64,000 bases of DNA, taken from assembly GCA_016717655.1 (NCBI GenBank), contig JADKFC010000002.1:310001-374000 (forward strand), in the 5' to 3' direction. A model generated the notes under the pieces. That model saw only the letters and a program-made list of their open reading frames with translations. It did no database searches and was not told where the DNA came from. A program made the position numbers and the translations under genes. Below, piece after piece: positions 45,210 through 56,206 of this stretch. The DNA is from Saprospiraceae bacterium. Lineage in GTDB: Bacteria; Bacteroidota; Bacteroidia; Chitinophagales; Saprospiraceae. Numbering within the stretch: the stretch's first letter is position 1; every line of letters starts with the position of its first letter.

Positions 45210-48200
45210 TTAAATTTTCCTTACTTTCAGGTTCCTGAACCATACTTTGTCGCCATGATCCTGTAAAGAAAGATGGCCCGATTTGGCCAACCCAAAGCCC
45301 GGCATATCTTTGAACTTACTTTTTGCAATCATTTCTTTCCATTGAGGTGTGTGCATTTCAAAACTCACGGTCTTGTACCCGTTGAGAAACAGATCTACCT
45401 TTCCTGCCTTGCTGCGGATCAATACTTTGTTCCACTGACCGGCAGGTTTGGCGCATGGAAAAGCCGATTCCACCATATCATATAAGTCGCCCGCCCTATG
45501 GGTTCGGAATCGGGTATCGGGATGACAGGTATTGTCAAGTATCTGCATTTCAGGACCCGTTTGCCAAACGTAATCGTATTTGTCGTTTTCGACCACGTTA
45601 AACATGATGCCTGAGTTGCCACAATTGGCAATCTTCCACTCCATTTTAAATTCAAAATCCTGGTAAGCCTCTTTGGAAATAATGTCGCCACCCTCTTTGG
45701 CCTGCCACTTACCTTCTTCCTTGACGGCATTGAGGTGGATGGCATTGTCGTTGATGACCCAGCTGCTGCCGATGCTGCTTTTCCTGAAATTTCGCCACTG
45801 GTCTATTTTTTTACCATCAAAGAGGAGTTTCCAGCCCTGTTTGGCTTCTGCGGCAGAGAGGGTGTTGGCTTCAAATTTTTCACCTGAAGGTGCTACCTTA
45901 CCTATGTCGGCAGATAGCTCATTGAGGGTATACCAGGCTTCGGCTGACCAGATGGAATTGCCCGGAGCAGAGATGAGCCCGTCTGTGATGTGGAGGTAGA
46001 CCACATGTCCTGCTTTGAGGCCGTCGAGTTCGAGGAAAACTTTTTTTCGATCTGCCGAAAGTGATACTGATTTTACCTTCAATTTTTGTTCTCCCATCTT
46101 AGGCCCTCCATATTCCACCGTGGGTTTGTAGTACCATTGCAGCACCTCATACAAGGCTGGATTGGTCCCTTCTCCATCGGCAATGGGTTCCGTAAACTCT
46201 ATCTCCATGCCGTTGGATTTGGCGCGTACTGCCAGCATTTCAAAAACCGATTTGCCATTGTAAGCCAGTCGCTGTAAGCCGAACCATTTTTACCGGCATG
46301 CGACCAGTTTCCGGATTGCCAATTCCACCTACATAAAGCGCACCATCGGGTCCCCATTTGATGCGGTTGACCCCGGCTTCCAGTCCCTGAATAAATCTAA
46401 ATACGCAGCCTTGCAGCTGGCCTTTTACTTCTTCTACAAACACCCTTTTAACACCACCATGGGTTACTTCACCGTGGATCATCTGTCCTTTGTATGGGCC
46501 TACATCGATGTAGGATGGCGTGCTGGGTGAGTTACCAATTTCGTCCTGAGGCAACCAAACCACAGGCCATTTTTCTTTTAATTTGGCAGTACCTTCAAAA
46601 TCTACAGATCTCGACCCAAACCAGGAACCGGGTGTGATGTGTACAATTTTGCTGGACGGCAGCCAATCACCCTGGTTGTCGGCTACAAATATCTCTCCCT
46701 TGTACCCGATTCCTATGCCATTGGGGGTACGCAGGCCATGGGCCAGATACTCTATCTTTCCTGTTTTTCGATCTACCCTGATCACCTTACCGCGATCCGG
46801 AATCTGTGGATCTGTGCTGGCCCCTCCGGGTTGGATTGCGGTGGCCAGGGTTGCATAAAAAAATCCATCTTTATACTCAAGTCCAAAACCAAATTCATGG
46901 AAGTTGGCAGATACCCCCCAGTCATCACAAAGGGTATGGTATTCATCAATGAGATCATCACCATTGTTGTCAACCAATTTGGTCATCTCCTGCTTTTGCA
47001 TGACAAAGATGGTGTCGTCTACCACTTTAAGACCCAAAGGTTCGGCGAGACCAAAGGCGATTCTTTTGACCTTGATTTTTGAGGGGTCGCCGGATTGTAC
47101 ATTTTCCAACATCCATACACTGCCACCTGCATCCCAGGTACTGATGACCAAACGTCCATCTTTTTTGAAGTCGATGCCGCCTACCTTGGGTTCAAAATTA
47201 TCAGGCCTAGCCTGGGTAAGGGTAAAGGCAGGGTGTACGGATGTGAGGGCTGATTTATTGCCGGGTATCTGGCTAACGTTGGCCATGGGCAGGCTGAGCC
47301 CGGTAAAGTCCATCTGGCTCTTGCTGTTGTGAAACAAATTGCTAATCGGGATTACTTCTGCGGCTTTATCACCTGGTTTGATCCAGTTGAGGCTGAGATA
47401 TTTTCCACCACCTCCTTGGAAATATTGTAATTTGTAGGGGTGGTATCCCTTTGTAAGGCTTACTTTTCCAAATTTACCCACTGTGCCGTGGGCACCGTCA
47501 TTATCGATGACCAATTGGTCATGGAGAAACAATTTACTGCCGTCATCGCTCCAGATTTCAAAGGTATATTCTCCCTCTTTTTCCACTTTGATCAGGCCTT
47601 CTGCAAAAAGAGAAAAGTGATCGGTGAGGTCGGCAAATTCAGCTCCATCGATGTTGTCAAAATTATTTTTAATGCCCGCCTGAACCGGCTTTTTGCCTGC
47701 CGGAACAGAAGGAAGTGTTTGCGTGGTGGGAGGGATGTTGTAAATCCGGGTAATAGATCCGGGCAACAAGGCATTGGTATCTGCAATGGTGGTAGCTTTG
47801 AATGAAAATACTTTTTGTTGTGCATCACTCTTCTGTTCGGTATTGGCATCGAGGGCTAATATGTACTCCACCATTTGTAAAATATCAGCTTCAGGTAAGT
47901 CGGCATGAGCGGTCATGGCCACCTGGCCCCAAACCCCATTGCCGCCGTTCTTTACCTTTTGCACCAAAGAGCGAAGGTTGGATGCATTGGTTTCATATTT
48001 TTCAGCAATCTCAACATAGGAAGGGCCAACCGTTTTTACTTTTTCATTGTGGCATGTCTTACAATCGCTCCTTGCAATTAATTTGGCACCCGGGGGGAGG
48101 TCTTTGTCTTCTTTGGCTTCATTGTCTTCACCCGCCTGGTTGGTATTGACAACGGTGGGTTGCATGAAGGTAATCGCATATTCATTTTTCCCTTCTTTCA

Positions 48201-48867
48201 GCATAAGCACTCCATCGATGTCAAGTGTTTGCAGTTTGTTGCCAAAAGAACGGCTAGTGGCAGATTTTTTTACAAAGGCGCCTTTGCTATCAATGTTTTG
48301 CTCAACTGCCACAGAAGAAACATTGGAATGCATGCCCAGGTCACCTTCTCCTTTTTTAGCGCTCACTTCAAATACACGGTTTAAAACCATTCCACCAGCT
48401 GCAGATGTGCCGGCTTCTACTTGCTCACTGATGGTAGCAGATCTAGATCCGGTACTGTCTGAAATGGTGTACATCAATTGTACGTGGCCATTAACAAACT
48501 TGTGGCCTTTGTATTGGACCACCGCTTTTAAGGTGTCTTTTTTGTTGACCAACCAAAACCAGGGCTGATCGTATTTGCTCACCTGATAGCCATCACCAAT
48601 AGAAATGGGTTGAGGTCCGTGAGCATGGGTATAAACGGGTCCGTCAAAATAAACAATACCTTTCCATGCCTTGTATAGGGCCGCATTTTCGGTGCTGTAA
48701 GCCACCCACAAATCCTTGTGCAGGGCCATGGTTATCACTCTCGGCTTCCAGTCTAAAACCGAACGAAAAACCCAGGGATCATGAGGCCTGGTGCTTGCCT
48801 CCTGTTGTTGTTGTTTACAGGCAGAAACGAGGAATAAAACCATCACTATTGGTAAGATGTGGCGCAT
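45210..48867 (-). CDS. Giant multidomain lipoprotein: cytochrome c, PA14, sugar-dehydrogenase-like propeller, DUF1080; two apparent frameshifts
   Basis: Envelope lipoprotein (LFLVSAC lipobox) of about 1219 residues after correction. In order: an N-terminal beta-rich domain (DPWVFRSVLDWKPRVITMAL); a small cytochrome c domain with heme site CKTCH and a distal Met; a PA14 domain (about 370-500, ending KLQYFQGGGGKYLSLNW); a glucose/sorbosone dehydrogenase-like propeller (about 540-870, KIEYLAHGLRTPNGIGIGYKGEIFVADNQG); and a C-terminal DUF1080 (3-keto-disaccharide hydrolase-like) domain (GWKLLFDGKKIDQWRNFRKS). Two nearby breaks, CC at 46311-46312 and the T-run 46287-46291, split it. Adding one base at each restores GNWSHAGKKWFGLQRLAYNG. 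Related fusions are common in Planctomycetota and Bacteroidota; a role in oxidising and cleaving carbohydrate is inferred. Confidence 0.85.
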
Positions 48868-49158
48868 GGCAATTTTTTTTCAAAGATAAATATTTGGACT
48901 GCTTTTGCTGCCCTTGTCTCAAAAAACAAAAAAAAACGGGAATGTCATTAAACAAAATAAAATGTATAGGTGGCTGACTACAATGACAATCCATATTGAA
49001 AAATGTAACATAAAACAAATTAATATACATATCTCTTTGATTATGTTTTATATATACATTAATTTCTTTATTTATTGGTGAAAATAATATGTATTCAAAC
49101 CCCGTAGGGTAAATGTTGTGCTATGCATTGACGTAGTAGAAATGATGAACCAAGAGAG
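48868..49158. other. Intergenic gap of about 290 bp between divergent genes
   Basis: AT-rich, with no credible ORF and no repeat in common with the arrays elsewhere. It must contain the promoters of the two divergent genes, but no exact TAnnTTTG at a good distance stood out. Confidence 0.5.
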
Positions 49159-51893
49159 ATGATAGGAAGGATTTCCAAAATAATAATGTGCTTGTATGTT
49201 TGGTCGACATGTGGGGTAGCTCTGGCTCAGCAGGCACCCTGCATGTCCCATATTGATAGCCTGCGTATTTTGTGTTATGATAATTTAACGCCCCTGGATA
49301 GCACCGACGACTTTTATCATTTGTGTTTTTGGGTATTGGGGGCAGCGGTTCCGATACCGATTCCTTTCACATCAGTTGGAATGGCAATCAAGATGCAGGG
49401 CATTTTGCCTATGGCACCTACCATGAATTGCAATTGCCCTCTTCTGGATTACAATACACGGTCTACGCTACTGACCAGCAAGATGCTCACTGTATCGACA
49501 GCTTTATTACCCCTGCCTTGTTTTCCTGTTCGGCTCCTTGTAGGTTTGACACTTCGGTTCATGTAGAAATCCATTGCAATAATGCCACCACCATAAATAA
49601 TACCAGCGACGACTATTATTCAGTTTCATTTGAAATAGCCAGCATCAGCACCAAGCCAGGATACTATGTTTACATAGACGGTGATTCGATGGGCATTTTT
49701 TCTTACAACCAGCTCAATTACATCAATCGGCCTGCTGACTCCCTTCACCATGAGATTGAATTCAGAGATACGCGCGAAGATGCTTGTTTTTTCACTACCC
49801 TGCTGGGAAGATTTGTGCCTTGTTCTGCCGATTGTTATATTGAAGAACAATACCTCACAATTGAATGCGACAACAAGGGTACTGCCTTTGATCCTTCTGA
49901 CGACCAGATCCATATTGTATCCGTAATTACTGATTACAAGGGTTCAGACTCTTTTAATTTGTATATTGATGAAGTCCTGGCCGGCACCCATGGATATGGC
50001 GATACAATCAGGCTCACCCTACCCTATACATCCGATACCCTAACCATAAAAATGGAAGATCATGATAAATACGATTGTGTATTGTATAGAGCATGGTCTG
50101 TTCCTCCGGCATGCAGCATTGATTGCAGCCAAATCCCGGGCATCGATGTCGACCTGGGAGCCAATGTGGTTTTAAACTGTCTGAGTCCCTGTACCACCCT
50201 GGTTGCAGAAAAAAAACCTGGCTATAACTCACTTTGGAAAAATCTGATGACAGGAGAATCATCTGCGGATGATAGCATCCGGCTTTGTACACCAGGAGAT
50301 TATGCCTTGGTGTATACTTACTCGGCAAATGGATGCCCGGGTGCTGAGGATACGCTAAGAATATCGATCGACACTGCTTTGATTTTACCGAAGATAGAGG
50401 TCCAGGCCAATGATTCAGACCATTGTATTTCTGCACCCTATTTGTTGATCCTAAAAGGGGAGGCGGAATTTTCTTACTACTGGAGATACCAGTCCCAAAA
50501 TTGGTACCAGGATAGCATTAATATTGAGGGTCCAGCCATTGTTTGGGCTGTTGTGCAAAATAACCGCAATGGATGCAGCGATTCTCTTTTAATAAATTTA
50601 AAAGGTCCCTTGGGCCCTGGTCCAATACAGCTACTACCCATTGATACACTCAGCTGTCAGCAAAAGGAAGTGCTTTTGGGAATAGAGGGTACTGTGGTAC
50701 CTGGCCTGGAGTACCAATGGGCAAAAGAAGAAATCAATCCCAGCTGGTGGTTGGGTACCAGCTTTATGGTGCATCAAGCCGGGCAATATAGGTTGCGCGT
50801 CACAGACAAAACGGGAGGTTGTAGTCGTGATACAGTGGTAAATGTTACCGACCTTACCGAAACCTTGTACTTATCAGCACCTGAGACCCCTTTGCTTACA
50901 TGTGCACAAGATAGTTTTGACTTTACAGCAAAGGTTACCAAGCAGGATGGTACAGAAGTGCCAGCAGAAAATCTTACCTTTCTCAAAGGCGCTACTAATG
51001 GTAGGTGGCTGAACAGTGAGCCGGGTCCGATTTTTAAGGCCAAAGGAGCTGGTGATTATATACTGACTGCAATACGAAAAAAAGATGGATGTACAGCATC
51101 GGATACCATAGAAGTACAAGCACGAGCCGGTCAGCCATTGGTTTGGCAAACCAAAGATGAAAGCTGTTTTGATAAAAATGACGGCCTCCTCTTTTTAGAT
51201 GGACCATCCGAACAAGTTCTGGAATGGAGCCTGGATGGAGAACCACAGCCCAGTCTGCGTGCAGATGGTTTAGCACCTGGCCAATACCTTGTACAATCAA
51301 AAGATACCCTAGGATGTGTGTTTGACACAGTTGTGTCTATAGGGGCAGAAGAAGAGTTGAAGATCCAGATAGGGGCAGATGTACAATTACAATATGGAGA
51401 AACGGCCCAGCTACGAGCGGAGGTCAACCGAAGTCTGACCGAATTGATTTCCTATGGTTGGTTGCCGGAAGAAAAAGTATCCTGCACATCGTGTATGGAA
51501 GTATGGATTGAGGGGATAGAAGATGGGCTTTTTATTTTTAAAGCGGTAGACCAAAACGGCTGTGAGGCAGAAGCCAGCATCAGGGTAGAAATCGAGCGCA
51601 ATGTCATTATTACGGCACCCAATATCATAGCGCAGGACATCAGCGGAAACAATCAATTCACCCTATACGGCAACGAACAGGTAAAAAAAGTAAATGAAAT
51701 AAAAGTATTTGACAGATGGGGCAACGCTATCTGGCAAACAACGACCAACTGTCTGAATCAACCATCATTGGGCTGGGACGGCACCATCAATGGTACCCAA
51801 ATAGAAACAGGTGTGTACACCTTTGTGGCTGAAGTTGAAATATTCAGCGGTGAAAAAAAATTAGTAAGCGGAGATATTACCTGGGTAAAGTAA
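49159..51893 (+). CDS. T9SS type B (gliding-motility C-terminal domain) secreted protein, apparent frameshift
   Basis: About 911 residues after correction. A signal peptide (IIMCLYVWSTCGVALAQQ) is followed by Cys-rich repeats with regularly spaced C-x-G/D-x turns (SCSAPCRFDTSVHVEIHCNN, PCSADCYIEEQYLTIECDNK, ACSIDCSQIPGIDV). Ig/PKD-like modules come next (residues ~380-780), and a type B sorting domain (FTLYGNEQVKKVNEIKVFDRWGNAIWQT..GWDGTINGTQIETGVYTFVAEV) ends it. The frame breaks at the T-run 49326-49330, after FYHLCF. One more T continues FLGIGGSGSDTDSFHISWNG. Its function is unknown; it may be an adhesin or a matrix protein. The gene is monocistronic and convergent with the TonB receptor gene. 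Confidence 0.87.
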
Positions 51894-51931
51894 GAATGGG
51901 GCAGTTTTTATTATGTCAACTACCCCATTCT
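51894..51931. terminator. Inverted repeat between convergent genes, probable terminator
   Basis: AGAATGGGG(CAGTT) and (AACTA)CCCCATTCT form a stem of nine perfect pairs plus further partial pairing. The T-tracts are weak on both sides, so termination is likely but not certain. Confidence 0.5.
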
Positions 51932-51934
51932 GTA

Positions 51935-54342
51935 TTAAAAACCAGCTCTTAGGCTAAGCACAAAGTTTCTGCCGGCTGCACAGATACCTGAACTATAGGG
52001 TCGGTAGCGTACATCCGTAAAGTTCTCTACACCCAAGGATGCGACAAGGTTTTTTGATATTTTATACATCGATTTTACATTAAAGATGGTCCATGAAGGA
52101 GAATAGGGTTTGCCTTCGGCATCGATGGCATACAAATAATCCTTGGCCTGTTCTTCTGGTGGAAGCTCATCAAAGTCTTTTTGTCCCATAAATTCTATCC
52201 CTGCCTGGAGGGTGAGACGGCTAGCCCTCCAGCTGAGGTAAGTCTGGCCAAAAGAAGGGGCGGCATGGCGGGAAGGAAAGGTAGAACCATCGTCTAACTC
52301 CTCCTCTCCAATCTGATAATTGTACCTGACCATAACAAAAAGATGGGGAATCAATCTCGCCTCTACGGCTGCCTGGAAGCCGTAAACGGTGGCTTTTGCA
52401 GCATTTTGAATAGCCTCTACCCTACTTAATTCACCCGCATACACAATTGAGTCCTGACCATTGAAGGTAAAAGGTCTTCTCACCATGGCATTTTTCAAAT
52501 ACGTATAATAGGCAGCAACATCCAATTTTAAGACATTGCCCCAAACCCGTGTTAGGGCTACTTCAGCATTGTAAGCTGTTTCTGCTGCCAGATCGGGATT
52601 GGGTACAGTAACGCTACCCGGTGTGGAGTCGAATACCTTTCCAAGGTCGTCGATATTGGGCGATCTAAAGCCGGTCGATAAATTAAAGGTTAGCTGGGTA
52701 GCTTCATTGGCTCTCCAATTCAAGCCCAGATTACCGGTAAGGGCTCCCTTGCTCACTTTGGCTGTTTGATACGGAAAGGGGAAGTAGGTTGTATCGAATT
52801 GGGCATTGATGCCAAACTGATTGTACCGCAAACCGGCATAGGTAGAGAAGGATTCACTCACTTTGTAGCTGTTGGTAAGATAAAGGGCATAGGATGACCA
52901 ATCCGATAACGGATATCGTGTAGAAGTTGGAGTTATGTTGCTTGTAGAAACATTTTCAATATGCCCCAAAGAAGTTACCTCATTTCTAACCCACTCCAAA
53001 CCATAACTCAACACGTTTTTATCGCTTATTTTTTTGGTTAAATCCAGATTAAAGCTGTAGGCGTCCACTTTTTCGGTCTGTACCAATCGATCTTTTTTGT
53101 TGATGTCTCTGCTGAGCCTGCTTTCTTCAAAATACTGGTAAGCCACCCTGGCCACTATCTCATCATAAATACTGCCTTCTGTTTTGTGTGCTACAGAAAA
53201 ATTGTGCATGGTCCATATCTGAGGGCCATAGTTCCATTCACCATATCTGGGCAGCCCATTTCGATAACGAATCAAGCGGTCGTACCTTGAATTCTCAGAA
53301 GTTCGTGAATGGTGAAAGCCATATTGCACATCCCAGTTTACAGAGGGGGTAAACCTGATTTTTTGCATCAGATTGTATTGCATATAACGCGATGTTACTT
53401 GTACCTGAGGGTCTGAATTTGTAAAAATGGAATCCTTGCCGTTGATGTATTCAGAATATACCTTACGGAGGTATTCATCGGGTCCCTTACTACCCATTTT
53501 TAAATCACCGTAATCATTGGCACTAATGCTGGTAACAAAGGCAAATTTTTTCCAGCCCATGCCAAAGTCAATATGGCCGGTTTTTTCATTATTGGCAGAG
53601 CTATACCTCACGGCCGCGTTTCCTTTGAGTTTCACTTTATCGGTAGTTGAAAGCTCCGGGGTCAATGTAGTAAATGACATCACACCCCCAATGGCATCGC
53701 TACCATAAATGACGGATCCGGGACCAAAAAGCACCTCTGTTCTCTCGGTTGCAAATGGATCTAATGAAATAACGTTTTGTAAGTTTCCAGCCCTGAAAAT
53801 AGCTGTGTTCATTCTTACGCCATCTACCGCATACAAGAGGCGATTGGTTGAAAAACCACGGATCATTGGACTCCCCCCACCCTGCTGGCTTTTCTGAATA
53901 TATACTTCACCGGAAGCGCCGAGTAAGTCGGCTGCTGTCTGTGGATTGAGCAAAGAAATTCTGTCTTTGGTAATCGTATTTACCTTAAACGGGGTCTCTC
54001 GTGTGCGCTGCATCCACCGGGTGGCAGAAATGACAACATGGTCAATGGAGAATCCTGTTGGCAGCATTTCGATCACCGTTGGTGATGGGCTTCCTTCCGA
54101 TAAGTTAATTAATTTGTCATCATATCCCAAATGGGTTAGTATTAGTTGGCGACACGATACAAGGGGTTGAATATCCAATTGCCCCTTTGTATTGGATTCG
54201 ACAACAAGGTTTTGCCCCTCACATTTGCCCAATACATAAGCAATGGGCTCGCCGGAATGGGCATCTTTAATGGTAATGATTTGTGCCTCTATGACTGCCG
54301 AAAAAACAGCAGACATAGTAACACCAAATAGGTATATTTCAT
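51935..54342 (-). CDS. TonB-dependent outer membrane receptor, apparent frameshift in the signal peptide
   Basis: A TonB-dependent transporter of about 802 residues. The true start is ATG 54342: with one extra T in the run at 54301-54306 it reads MKYTYLVLLCLLFFSAVIEA, a good signal peptide, joined to QIITIKDAHSGEPIAYVLGK. A carboxypeptidase-D-like N-terminal domain (~20-100) precedes the plug (RETPFKVNTITKDRISLLNPQTAADLLGASGEVYIQKSQQGGGSPMIRGFSTNRLLYAVDGVRMN) and the 22-strand barrel (NFTDVRYRPYSSGICAAGRNFVLSLRAGF at the end). Starts in the longer open frame up to 54439 lack a signal peptide. The plug resembles heme/hemoglobin or cobalamin-type receptors; the substrate is not determined. A small membrane protein lies 117 bases upstream. 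Confidence 0.92.
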
Positions 54343-54458
54343 GATTTAAATCTTGAAAAGTAAAACAGCGAGGTGGCGAAAACCAGCCCACTCTTGCTGT
54401 CTGTAAAAAGATTTGTACGATTCCGGATGCCAATGGCATCTGCAGAAAATAATAAAAA

Positions 54459-54992
54459 TTAAACAGCGGGGGGATGGAGCAAGCCTAAATGATTGCCTAA
54501 ACCTATTTCCATTTTATAATAGAAAATTTGCGGTTCCTTTTTCTTTGAGATGACAGGGTTCAGGCTCATTTCAGTTGGAGGCAAATACAGCGATTTGAAC
54601 CAAAAACCCACCAATTGTGATTGTTCTTTGCTGTTTTCACCTTTACCCAAAGTTGATTTTATACCCTTTCGAAAAATTTTGATGAGTTCTTCTTCGGCAA
54701 GGTCTTTAAAAACGAGGACCTCAATTTCTGTCTCGGATGCACAAATGGATTCTACGTCGTACATGTTGCCCTGCCACTTAAATTCCTTCCCATGTTCCCA
54801 TTCCAACAAAGCGTATTCATCTGCAGTAAAAACCAGGGTAGAAAGGGCCAGTTTGTTTTGTCTCATTTTATGCTGTACCATTTGGCGGTGCGCCTGGATA
54901 CCAAAAGCAAATAAGATAGCTACCCAGATCATGGGTAAAGCCATTGCAAATAAAAACCATATAGATATGCTTTTGTGTTTCACTGCCAACAA
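54459..54992 (-). CDS. Unknown single-pass membrane protein upstream of the TonB receptor
   Basis: 177 residues, not recognised as a named family. A cytoplasmic start is followed by one membrane helix (SIWFLFAMALPMIWVAILFAFGI, ~8-31). A periplasmic-side domain follows, with the sequence TADEYALLEWEHGKEFKWQGNMYDVESI and a charged segment. Its position just upstream of a TonB-dependent receptor gene on the same strand suggests a shared transcript and perhaps a role in the same uptake system, but no motif proves this. The last residues are GLLHPPAV. Confidence 0.7.
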   Translation of the reverse strand: MLAVKHKSISIWFLFAMALPMIWVAILFAFGIQAHRQMVQHKMRQNKLALSTLVFTADEYALLEWEHGKEFKWQGNMYDVESICASETEIEVLVFKDLAEEELIKIFRKGIKSTLGKGENSKEQSQLVGFWFKSLYLPPTEMSLNPVISKKKEPQIFYYKMEIGLGNHLGLLHPPAV

Positions 54993-55099
54993 AGATATTC
55001 AAAAGTCTGAAGCTGTCAAGTCAAACAAATTAAATTCTGTATTGCAGACATTTGTGAATAATTATGAAATATTATTCTAATAATTTTATCGATACAAAA

Positions 55100-55570
55100 T
55101 TAAATTAGCTTTTTATTCAATTTTAATTTACTCATCAAATCAGTTATTCTCTTAGCAATGGTTTCGTCTATTTTGGCTGCCATAATATGTTCTATTTGTC
55201 TTTTTTGGATGGAAGGTGAAAGCTGTTGGAAATGGACCAAAGCTTCATAATCCTCTTTTAAACAATCCAGGATTAACATCGGAAGCTCCACATCTGAGGT
55301 ATCCAAAAACAACTCTACTTCTACCCAGTCACCAGCTTCTTTTCTGATGGCTTGACGAATGGCCTTTTTTACCGGAAGAAACAATCTACCATCTCCCATT
55401 GGCATGAGATTAAATTGTTCAAAGGCAAAATGATCAATGGTACCTTTTACCCTCAGCATCCCAAAGTGTCGGCTTGATTTTTCATATAAGGTATCAAGGG
55501 CTGCATAGGTCCATCCTCCTTTGCCGGGAAATTTTTCTAATTGGACCTTATTTTTAAAGATGGCTTGCAT
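55100..55570 (-). CDS. DUF1905 / YdeI-like protein
   Basis: About 156 residues from ATG 55570, chosen because the family begins here with MQAIFKNKVQLEKFPGKGGW; the longer frame to 55630 overlaps the divergent gene's promoter. The N-terminal DUF1905 barrel (GGWTYAALDTLYEKSSRHFGMLRVKGTID, then MPMGDGRLFLPVKKAIRQAIRKEAGDWVEVEL) is followed by a YdeI-type helical tail (LSPSIQKRQIEHIMAAKIDETIAKRITDLM). The family's biochemical role is not established. It is divergent from the GNAT gene with 69 bases between the two ATGs. Confidence 0.85.
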   Translation of the reverse strand: MQAIFKNKVQLEKFPGKGGWTYAALDTLYEKSSRHFGMLRVKGTIDHFAFEQFNLMPMGDGRLFLPVKKAIRQAIRKEAGDWVEVELFLDTSDVELPMLILDCLKEDYEALVHFQQLSPSIQKRQIEHIMAAKIDETIAKRITDLMSKLKLNKKLI

Positions 55571-55617
55571 AAGAAATGAAGGAGGTAAAATTAGAGAAAT
55601 AACTTGATTCAAGTCTT

Positions 55618-55625
55618 TACTTTTG
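55618..55625 (+). promoter_or_regulatory. -7 promoter element of the GNAT gene
   Basis: TACTTTTG matches TAnnTTTG, 14 bases before the ATG at 55640. A weaker minus-strand element (TAATTTTA, about 55587-55594) would serve the divergent DUF1905 gene. Confidence 0.5.
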
Positions 55626-55639
55626 CACAAATATCCAAG

Positions 55640-56152
55640 ATGACATCCTACACATTCAAAAATGTCACACTAGACGATTTAAAGATAGTTCAAATACTTG
55701 CCGAAAAAATATGGAAGGTGGTCTATCCCCCTATTATCGGACACGAACAGGTTGAATATATGTTGGAAAAAATGTATTCAATTGAATCGCTGGAAGATCA
55801 AATTGGCACAAAAGGACACCAAATCTATCTGCTGCAGGAGGACAGCATTTCCATTGGCTTTCTTTCATTCAGTGTTCACTGTGGCGATAGCAATAATATA
55901 ACCCGGTTGCACAAACTATATCTCTTGCCAGATAAACATGGTAAAGGACTTGGGAAAATGATGCTTGAATTTGTACAGAAGCATTCTGAACAAGCAGGTG
56001 ATAAAGGTATTGAATTGAATGTAAACAAAATGAACCCGGCATTTGAATTTTATGCCCAACAAGGATTTGAAGTAGAGAAAGCCGTAGTACTTGAAATAGG
56101 GCATGGATATGTGATGGATGATTATGTAATGGTCAGATCTCATCAACTATAA
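55640..56152 (+). CDS. GNAT family N-acetyltransferase
   Basis: 170 residues from ATG 55640. The acetyl-CoA-binding motif A is visible as RLHKLYLLPDKHGKGLGKMML (the KHGKGLG loop is R/Q-x-x-G-x-G/A-like). Motif B is IELNVNKMNPAFEFYAQQGFEVEKA, typical of acetyltransferases acting on small molecules or protein N-termini. The acyl acceptor is unknown. The in-frame codon at 55604 is not a likely start, as it lies upstream of the -7 element. Confidence 0.92.
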   Translation: MTSYTFKNVTLDDLKIVQILAEKIWKVVYPPIIGHEQVEYMLEKMYSIESLEDQIGTKGHQIYLLQEDSISIGFLSFSVHCGDSNNITRLHKLYLLPDKHGKGLGKMMLEFVQKHSEQAGDKGIELNVNKMNPAFEFYAQQGFEVEKAVVLEIGHGYVMDDYVMVRSHQL

Positions 56153-56188
56153 AAAAGACAGGCAGCCAAAAAAGCTGCCTGTCTGGAA
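56150..56188 (-). terminator. Terminator of the dockerin-like T9SS gene
   Basis: Read on the minus strand: AGACAGGCAGC, loop, GCTGCCTGTCT, then TTTTTTAT. A perfect 11-pair stem with a T-tract, 19 bases past the stop at 56207. On the + strand it would be followed by GGAAAAA, so it is one-way. Confidence 0.88.
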
Positions 56189-56206
56189 AAAGTGAGTCAA
56201 AGTAAT

